Assembly (NCBI RefSeq): GCF_048751585.1
Contig: NZ_JAZHOB010000004.1
Coordinates: forward strand, 326,522-390,521
Source: G025836975 sp048751585
GTDB taxonomy: Bacteria > Pseudomonadota > Gammaproteobacteria > Burkholderiales > Burkholderiaceae_B
Length of the DNA: 64,000 bases
Direction: 5' to 3'
This document shows, one piece after another, positions 58,784-64,000 of the stretch (positions within the stretch are counted from its first letter, which is position 1; every line of letters starts with the position of its first letter). A program made the translations under genes and the position numbers. The notes beneath the pieces are model-generated. The model searched no databases, was not told where the DNA came from, and worked only from the letters and a program-made list of their open reading frames with translations.

Positions 58784-60378
58784 GATTCAGACCGCCCATA
58801 GCCGGACTCGTACAGACGCCAAGGGATCCGCTCCGCATCGCTATCGGCCCCAGCCCAAGAGGCCGGCCACAGCCTCAACACCCAGTGCGTATAGCCTTCA
58901 TCCATGTAAAAACCCGCGTATACCCAGCGGCGAACCGTCTCGAGCGACTGAGGCCACAGCTGGAATGCGATCATTTCGAGATACATCAGGGCCATTCCGA
59001 TCAAGGCGACGATGCCCGCGGCATGCAGCGGATCGTTGCCCGCACCAACTGGCACGCGATCCACGACGCTGGCGGCGACCGTCAGGAAAACAGCGCTTGC
59101 CAGCGCCACCCCTAGCCGAGCCGGCACCACACCGGAACGACCCGCTACGCCCTTGGGGACCCACAGCAGAGGCGCCCACGCCAGGGCAAGGACGGCACTC
59201 CACCACCAGGGCCAGGCATGCCCGTCAATCAGCGCCTGAAGCACGAATACGATGACAAGCGCAGCGGGCACCGCAACAATCATGCTCAAACCGGAATTTT
59301 TAGTCTCTCCCGTGATGAGTTTTCGGCTTGACTCCCTGACTGCGCTCGATGCGTTCAGAAAGCTGTGCGCCTTATAAAGTGAATGCCCCAGCAAGTGCAG
59401 CGCCGCAAACAGGTATAAGCCCAGGCCGCATTCGAGCAGCATGAAGCCCATCTGCGCAATCGTCGACCATGCCAGGTGCACTTTCTGGCTGACCCGCGTC
59501 AGCAGCACCAGCCCCGCCACTATTGCGGAAACCAAGCCGAATACGACCAGCAGCCAGCGTGCGGCCAGCGATACGCCAAGCAAGGGAGCAAACAACACCA
59601 ACACATACCCGCCAAGATTGACCACCCCCGCATGCAGCAGTGCCGATACCGGCGTCGGCGCTTCCATGACCTGGACCAACCAGCCGTGCACCGGCATCAG
59701 CGCCGTACGCGCAATAACGGCCAACACCAGGCAGATGCCGCTACAGGCAAGGATTGCGGAAGCATGGCCGGCGGCGATATATGCCCACAGGGCGGAGAAC
59801 GATCCACTTCCCACCTGCGACCACGCGAGGATCGCGGCGAGAATCAAGAGCACGTCGGCCGCACGATCCGTCACCCTCTTCTTGTGCGCAGCCAGCAAAG
59901 CAAACGGCCGGTCGCGGTAGAAGCACAACAAGTAATGCATGGCATATTGGATGACGGCCCACGCGGCGATCAGAACCAGCCAGTGATTGGCCAGCAATAG
60001 AAGGTGTACGGCAGCCAGCACAGCGGCCAGGGCGGCCATGTACACCGCTTGCCGCAATTCGCCTTTCAGATGCTTGGAGGAATAAACGCCGATGGCGCCG
60101 CCAAGCAACTGCACAAGCAGGCTCACCCAGGCGCCGAATTGATTTGTGGCCAACCAGCCGTCCGGAGCCGGCCCCGTTGCGTCGCGCATCCACACTAGCA
60201 ACAGCTCGGAAACGAGTCCCGCCAATGAAAACGCCAGTGCGACAAAAGCGAATGTATTGAATTGCCGCCACATACGCGCTAGCGGCAAGCGACTGCGCCA
60301 CGCCCAAAATGAAGCGACCGACATCAGTACGGCAGGCGCCAAGGCAAACGCGAAATTCATCTCGTGCAACAGACTCAT
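58780..60378 (-). CDS. dabB: DabB membrane subunit (NADH-quinone oxidoreductase NuoL-like)
   Basis: DabB is the proton- or sodium-conducting partner of DabA. The 532-residue protein has about 13 membrane segments and the proton-antiporter signature: PAVLMSVASFWAWRSRLPLA, ALMPVHGWLVQVMEAPTPVS, ALLHAGVVNLGGYVLVLFAP and LLGHSLYKAHSFLNASSAVR, with the conserved Lys and Glu/His of NuoL-like proteins. I chose the ATG at 60378 (GGAGAGTGTGC upstream); a longer frame runs into the divergent LysR promoter. Shorter than NuoL, as is usual for DabB. Confidence 0.93.
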   Translation of the reverse strand: MSLLHEMNFAFALAPAVLMSVASFWAWRSRLPLARMWRQFNTFAFVALAFSLAGLVSELLLVWMRDATGPAPDGWLATNQFGAWVSLLVQLLGGAIGVYSSKHLKGELRQAVYMAALAAVLAAVHLLLLANHWLVLIAAWAVIQYAMHYLLCFYRDRPFALLAAHKKRVTDRAADVLLILAAILAWSQVGSGSFSALWAYIAAGHASAILACSGICLVLAVIARTALMPVHGWLVQVMEAPTPVSALLHAGVVNLGGYVLVLFAPLLGVSLAARWLLVVFGLVSAIVAGLVLLTRVSQKVHLAWSTIAQMGFMLLECGLGLYLFAALHLLGHSLYKAHSFLNASSAVRESSRKLITGETKNSGLSMIVAVPAALVIVFVLQALIDGHAWPWWWSAVLALAWAPLLWVPKGVAGRSGVVPARLGVALASAVFLTVAASVVDRVPVGAGNDPLHAAGIVALIGMALMYLEMIAFQLWPQSLETVRRWVYAGFYMDEGYTHWVLRLWPASWAGADSDAERIPWRLYESGYGRSES

Positions 60379-60431
60379 GCACACTCTCCGAAAGATAACG
60401 GAGGTATTCTTCAAGTTTTTATTCGTTCTGT

Positions 60432-60472
60432 ATATTACATTTATAATATTGAATAGTTCTCTAAAATAGAAC
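60432..60472. promoter_or_regulatory. Inverted repeats in the dabB-LysR intergenic region
   Basis: ATATTA-N6-TAATAT lies at 60432-60449 and GTTCT-N7-AGAAC at 60456-60472, directly before the LysR start at 60474. LysR regulators bind such interrupted palindromes and often overlap their own promoter. Both divergent starts share only 95 bp, so these sites could control both. Confidence 0.55.
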
Positions 60473-60473
60473 A

Positions 60474-61376
60474 ATGGACATCAGCCAACTGAACTTCCGG
60501 CATCTGTTTTACTTTTGGCACGTAGCAAAGAGAGGGTCTCTCACGCACGCGGCCGAACAGATCCACACGTCCCAGTCCGCCCTCTCCACTCAAATCAAGC
60601 AACTGGAGGGCCGCCTGGGCAGGCCTTTATTCGACCGGCGCGGCCGGCACCTGGAGCTGACCGCCACGGGCCAGCAGGTATTTGCCTACGCCGACAATAT
60701 CTTCGGCTTGGGCGAGCAAATGCTGGGCTGGCTGGAAGGCCGCGACGAAGGCACGACCTTCGTGCGTGTAGGAAGCGTTTCGACCATGTCACGCAACTTC
60801 CAGGTCAATTGGCTGCGCCCCTTGTTCCGCGACCCGACGGTTGTTCTTTCCGTGGACTCGGGGTCGTTGGACACACTGGTCGAGCGCCTACTGCGTCATC
60901 AACTGGATGTGGTGCTGGCCAACGAGCCGGTTCCTTCCGACCCCGCCCGGCCGGTATCTTCACGCTTTCTCGGCAGTCAGGCCATTTCCCTGGTTGGCCG
61001 GTCCGATCGCTGGTCAGGCACGACGTTGCGTGTCCCGCAAGATCTTGACGCCGTCGAAATGGCCATGCCGAGCACGCGGCACAGCGTGCGCACGCAGTTC
61101 GATGCCCTGTGTTTTGCGGCTGGCGTACAACCAAGGCTTCGGGCGGAAATCGACGACATGACGATGTTGCGGCTGGTGGCACGCGACAGCGGCTGGATCA
61201 CCATGCTGCCCCAAGTCGTAGTGCAGGACGAACTGCAATCAGGTGAACTGGTGCACATCGGGGAATCTTCCCAGCTTACCGAGCACTTCTATGCCATCAC
61301 CATCCAGCACACCCAAATAACACCGCCTCTTAACCAGCTATTGCTGCGGGCAACGGAGGGGGAAGTGTTCTCCTAG
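60474..61376 (+). CDS. LysR-family regulator divergent from dabAB
   Basis: The 300-residue protein has an N-terminal HTH (LNFRHLFYFWHVAKRGSLTH, AAEQIHTSQSALSTQIKQLE, GRLGRPLFDRRGRHLELTAT) and a type-2 periplasmic-binding-like effector domain (FVRVGSVSTMSRNFQVNWLR, TQFDALCFAAGVQPRLRAEI). It resembles NhaR-like LysR regulators. Divergent LysR genes next to dabAB occur in other Proteobacteria and activate it at low CO2; that role is likely here. The ATG at 60474 lies in the shared promoter region. Confidence 0.9.
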   Translation: MDISQLNFRHLFYFWHVAKRGSLTHAAEQIHTSQSALSTQIKQLEGRLGRPLFDRRGRHLELTATGQQVFAYADNIFGLGEQMLGWLEGRDEGTTFVRVGSVSTMSRNFQVNWLRPLFRDPTVVLSVDSGSLDTLVERLLRHQLDVVLANEPVPSDPARPVSSRFLGSQAISLVGRSDRWSGTTLRVPQDLDAVEMAMPSTRHSVRTQFDALCFAAGVQPRLRAEIDDMTMLRLVARDSGWITMLPQVVVQDELQSGELVHIGESSQLTEHFYAITIQHTQITPPLNQLLLRATEGEVFS

Positions 61377-61418
61377 GCTTCGGATATCGAAGCTCCGAAA
61401 GCCAATCTATAATTTCCC

Positions 61419-62771
61419 ATGCGGAACAGAACCTACACGCCCGATGCCAACTTCATCGATCTCCTCATCGATGCGGTGTTTGCGGTCGACGCCAATGCCC
61501 GCGTGCTGTTCGCCAGCGCCGCCTGCGAACGCATTTTCGGGTACACCCCCGAAGAGTTGGTCGGCATGAATATGTTCGACATCATGCTGCCGGAGGATCG
61601 TGAACGAACCCGGCAATCGGTGACCGAGATCATGTCCGGCCGCCCCCAGCTTCATTTCGAGAACCGCTATGTGCGCAAGGACGGGAAAATCGCTCACATC
61701 ATGTGGGCGACACGCTGGTCGCCCACCGATCAAGTTCGAATCGGCGTGGCACGCGACATCACCGAGCGCAAGCACGCCGAATTGATCCAGACTTCGCTCT
61801 ATGCGATATCCGAAGCTTCTCACGGGGCTGGAGATTTGCTCACGCTGATTCAGCGCATTCATCAGATCGTCGGCACCTTGCTCCCGGCCGACAATTTTTC
61901 CGTCGCGCTCTACGACAAGGAAACGGGATTGCTGAGCTTTCCCTATTACGCCGACGAGTACGACAGCAAGCCCGAGCCCTGCAAGCCAATGGCCGGGACG
62001 CTGTACGCAAGAATCCTGGAAAGCGGACAGCCGCTGCTGCTGCCGGGAACCGCGGCAAGCACAGATGATACGGATGCTCACGCCGGCCCGAGTCCGCTAT
62101 GCGAACTGGGTGTTCCTCTTAAATCGCATCAGGACACCATCGGTGTGCTGGTGCTGAAGAGGTACCCGGGCGGCGCGCACTACAACGAGAAGGACCAGGA
62201 GCTGCTGCAGTTCATTTCCACCCAGATCGCCACCGCCATAGAGAGCCAGCGCATGCAGGCCCGGCTCCAGCACATGGCGGAATACGATCAACTGACCGGG
62301 CTGCCCAACCGAGGGCTGTTGTATGACCGGCTCAAGATGGCGCTGTCAATGGCGCGGCGAGAGCACGAGCGGCTGTCGGTGCTTTATCTCGACCTGGATC
62401 AATTCAAACCGGTCAACGACACCCTGGGCCACAGCATGGGCGACCTGCTATTGCAGGAAGTCGCCGGCCGCTTGAAGCAGTGCGTGCGGGAGTCGGACAC
62501 CGTGGCGCGTATTGGCGGCGATGAATTCGTGGTGCTCCTTCAGCGCGTACCCGCCCCCGAGCACGCCACCGTGGTCGCGGCAAAAATCCACGACGCATTG
62601 AACCGGCCGTTCACGCTGGACGGTCACATCTTAAGCGTTGTGCCCAGCATCGGGATTGCGCATTACCCCGAGCATGGCGAGCACGAGCAGCAGCTCCTGA
62701 AATACGCCGACCAGGCCATGTACCGGGCGAAGCATAAAAACAGGCTGAAGACGGGCAGCGGAGTAGACTAA
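61419..62771 (+). CDS. PAS-GAF-GGDEF diguanylate cyclase
   Basis: The 450-residue protein makes cyclic di-GMP. Domains in order: PAS at about 10-115 (IDLLIDAVFAVDANARVLFA, FGYTPEELVGMNMFDIMLPE), GAF at about 130-280 (HQIVGTLLPADNFSVALYDK, LGVPLKSHQDTIGVLVLKRY) and GGDEF at about 285-445 (DQLTGLPNRGLLYDRLKMAL, ARIGGDEFVVLLQRV). The active-site GGDEF is intact and an inhibitory RxxD site (RESD) lies five residues before it. No membrane segment, so a cytoplasmic sensor. No EAL domain. It follows the LysR gene by 42 bp but is probably transcribed from its own promoter. Confidence 0.93.
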   Translation: MRNRTYTPDANFIDLLIDAVFAVDANARVLFASAACERIFGYTPEELVGMNMFDIMLPEDRERTRQSVTEIMSGRPQLHFENRYVRKDGKIAHIMWATRWSPTDQVRIGVARDITERKHAELIQTSLYAISEASHGAGDLLTLIQRIHQIVGTLLPADNFSVALYDKETGLLSFPYYADEYDSKPEPCKPMAGTLYARILESGQPLLLPGTAASTDDTDAHAGPSPLCELGVPLKSHQDTIGVLVLKRYPGGAHYNEKDQELLQFISTQIATAIESQRMQARLQHMAEYDQLTGLPNRGLLYDRLKMALSMARREHERLSVLYLDLDQFKPVNDTLGHSMGDLLLQEVAGRLKQCVRESDTVARIGGDEFVVLLQRVPAPEHATVVAAKIHDALNRPFTLDGHILSVVPSIGIAHYPEHGEHEQQLLKYADQAMYRAKHKNRLKTGSGVD

Positions 62772-62854
62772 GCGCTGGACGCAGCACCACGGCACTCCAA
62801 CCGTAACCAGATAATCAGCGCCCGTGCACGCACGGGCTCACTCAGGCAAAACAC

Positions 62855-63580
62855 ATGGTCGCAAGACTTGACCCCGATCCAGACAACACCTGCACGGCCA
62901 TCGCCCGCGTGCTCGCAGGCAGCTTGCAGGTACTGGCGTTTCCTAGCGCCAGCCATGTTTACAACCCGCTGACCTACATGTGGGAAGCGCACCGCGAGTA
63001 TTTGCAGCGCTACGGCGGCAAGAAGAACCGCATCTTGCTGCTTGGCATGAACCCCGGCCCGTGGGGCATGGCGCAGACCGGCGTCCCCTTTGGCGAGGTT
63101 TCCGCGGCACGAGACTGGCTGAAGATCGAGAAGCCCCTGGGTGGCCCATTGCCTGACCAGCACGAGAAATACCCGATAGCCGGCTTCGCCTGCCACCGTA
63201 GCGAAGGCAGCGGCGATCGCTTCTGGGGCTGGGCGCGACGGCGCTTCAGCAGTCCAGAGCAGTTTTTCCAGGATATCTTCGTCTGGAACTACTGCCCCTT
63301 GCTCTTTCTGCGCAACAACCGCAATCTGATCCCCGAACAACTGCACAAGGCCGAACGCGAGCCTTTATTCGGCATCTGCGACGCAGCGCTAAGCGCTGTG
63401 ATTCACGCGATCAACCCACGCGTGGTGATCGGTATCGGGCGCTTTGCCCACGGCCGCGCGCAGATCATCACAGCCGGTGGCACACCAACGGCCTACCTGC
63501 TGCACCCCAGCCCCGCCAACCCCACGGCCAACCAGGGCTGGGCCGACATCGCCGACCAAACACTTGCCCCCTGGCTATGA
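62855..63580 (+). CDS. Single-strand-selective uracil-DNA glycosylase (SMUG1 family)
   Basis: The 241-residue enzyme removes uracil from DNA. Motif 1 is LLGMNPGPWGMAQTGVPFGE and motif 2 is LLHPSPANPTANQGW, both in SMUG1 order, with KYPIAGFACHRSEGSGDRFW between. Bacterial SMUG1 homologues are less common than Ung and are known from a limited set of lineages. The start ATG at 62855 has CAAAACAC before it, a weak site. It is followed 36 bp later by a Mug-type glycosylase gene, giving two uracil/thymine-mismatch enzymes in tandem. Confidence 0.93.
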   Translation: MVARLDPDPDNTCTAIARVLAGSLQVLAFPSASHVYNPLTYMWEAHREYLQRYGGKKNRILLLGMNPGPWGMAQTGVPFGEVSAARDWLKIEKPLGGPLPDQHEKYPIAGFACHRSEGSGDRFWGWARRRFSSPEQFFQDIFVWNYCPLLFLRNNRNLIPEQLHKAEREPLFGICDAALSAVIHAINPRVVIGIGRFAHGRAQIITAGGTPTAYLLHPSPANPTANQGWADIADQTLAPWL

Positions 63581-63616
63581 CGGCGTGAGCGCAAGCTAAA
63601 GGCAACAAGCCCTCGC

Positions 63617-63924
63617 ATGGCCACAGAACCACCGCCATTCACCGCCCTGGCGCCCAGGCTCCCCGACATCGTCACGGGCGGCCTTGCGGTCGTGTTTTGC
63701 GGACTGAACCCGGGCTTGTCCGCGGCAACATCCGGGCATCACTTCGCCAATAAAAGCAATCGCTTCTGGAAGACGCTTTACCTGGCCGGCTTCACTCCGG
63801 AACGGATCGATCCCGCCAACGACAGCCAGATCCTGCAATACGGCTGTGGCCTGACCGTCGTAGTAGACAGACCCACGGCACGAGCCAATGAAGTGTCCAG
63901 GCAAGAGTTCCAGGCATCGCAAGG
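63617..63924 (+). pseudogene. mug: G:T/U mismatch-specific DNA glycosylase Mug, cut by an insertion
   Basis: The first 100 residues match Mug: LPDIVTGGLAVVFCGLNPGL, SAATSGHHFANKSNRFWKTL, YLAGFTPERIDPANDSQILQ, YGCGLTVVVDRPTARANEVS. The catalytic Asn motif (GLNPG) is intact. After SRQEFQAS the sequence leaves the family and a stop follows at 63962; the C-terminal third, with the second DNA-binding loop, is missing. The break coincides with a TG-started sequence at 63925 that looks like the end of an insertion sequence. It was probably active before that event. Confidence 0.8.
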
Positions 63925-64000
63925 TGTAATGACCCAGCAGAATCTGCTCAGATTATGCGGCTAAAGCAAATGCCTCGGCCGGGGTTTTCATGGCCAACGC
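63925..64000 (-). mobile_element. End of an insertion sequence that interrupts mug (runs off the window)
   Basis: Starting at TGTAATGACCCAGCAG (63925) the sequence no longer fits mug. On the minus strand a frame enters from the right edge, reads ALAMKTPAEAFALAA and stops at 63953-63955; KTPAE(A/V)-type tails are common at transposase C-termini (for example IS30 and similar families). The family cannot be fixed from 76 bases. Confidence 0.55.

Overview
The window looks like a chromosomal stretch of a betaproteobacterium, most likely of the Alcaligenaceae/Burkholderiales. It has several orphan tripartite-tricarboxylate (Bug-type) solute receptors, IclR-controlled acyl-CoA catabolism clusters and a generally GC-rich base composition. 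No rRNA or complete tRNA gene is visible, so this placement is inferred from gene content only.

Positions 1-19500 are the conjugation and maintenance backbone of a plasmid-like integrative element. In order it holds the tail of a type IV secretion operon (virB8-virB11), a TrfA-type replication initiator, an iteron origin with DnaA boxes, a three-gene stability/partition operon (Stb-like), a VirD4/TrwB coupling protein and a MOBF (TrwC-like) relaxase. A Vsr / C5-cytosine methyltransferase / HNH nuclease cassette sits between coupling protein and relaxase. After the relaxase comes a repeat-rich gap that is a good oriT candidate, followed by a typical leading region: SRAP protease-like protein, SSB, DUF3560 protein and RadC. 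Two of these genes carry long paralogous leaders.

Positions 19500-22000 are scrap: the C-terminal third of an apolipoprotein N-acyltransferase, a SAM methyltransferase, a CadR/PbrR regulator missing its N-terminus, and the end of a heavy-metal-associated domain. This reads as the wreck of a Pb/Cd resistance module.

Positions 22000-42450 hold two catabolic gene groups. Group 1 (21957-27748) has a divergent IclR regulator, a Bug receptor, an AMP-forming acyl-CoA ligase, a citryl-CoA-lyase-like enzyme and two SDR dehydrogenases. Group 2 (29494-42441) has a DmdC-like acyl-CoA dehydrogenase, IclR, a second citryl-CoA-lyase-like enzyme, MaoC hydratase, acyl-CoA dehydrogenase and SDR on the minus strand. 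Divergent from these are an ADP-forming acyl-CoA synthetase, Bug receptor, CaiB CoA-transferase, flavin reductase and ETF beta/alpha. Together they spell uptake of a carboxylate, CoA activation, dehydrogenation through ETF, hydration, oxidation and retro-Claisen/aldol cleavage by a citrate-synthase-fold lyase. The substrate is not identifiable from sequence. Broken IS3 and IS110 transposase genes lie between the groups.

Positions 42450-47582 are the right end of the element: gene fragments (acyl-CoA dehydrogenase, RluE-like pseudouridine synthase, histidine kinase), an XRE regulator, an AlpA-like DNA-binding protein behind a long boxA-containing leader, an AbiE-type toxin-antitoxin pair, and a 23-bp tRNA 3' end with its terminator. 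That last feature looks like the attachment-site duplication where the element meets the host chromosome.

Positions 47600-64000 look like ordinary chromosome. They contain 5-oxoprolinase genes pxpCBA with a TRAP transporter (dctPMQ) and divergent GntR regulator, a DsbA-family oxidoreductase, an Fsr-type efflux pump, the DabAB inorganic-carbon transporter with a divergent LysR regulator, a PAS-GAF-GGDEF cyclase, SMUG1 and Mug uracil-DNA glycosylases. The mug gene is cut by what looks like the end of an insertion sequence that runs off the window.
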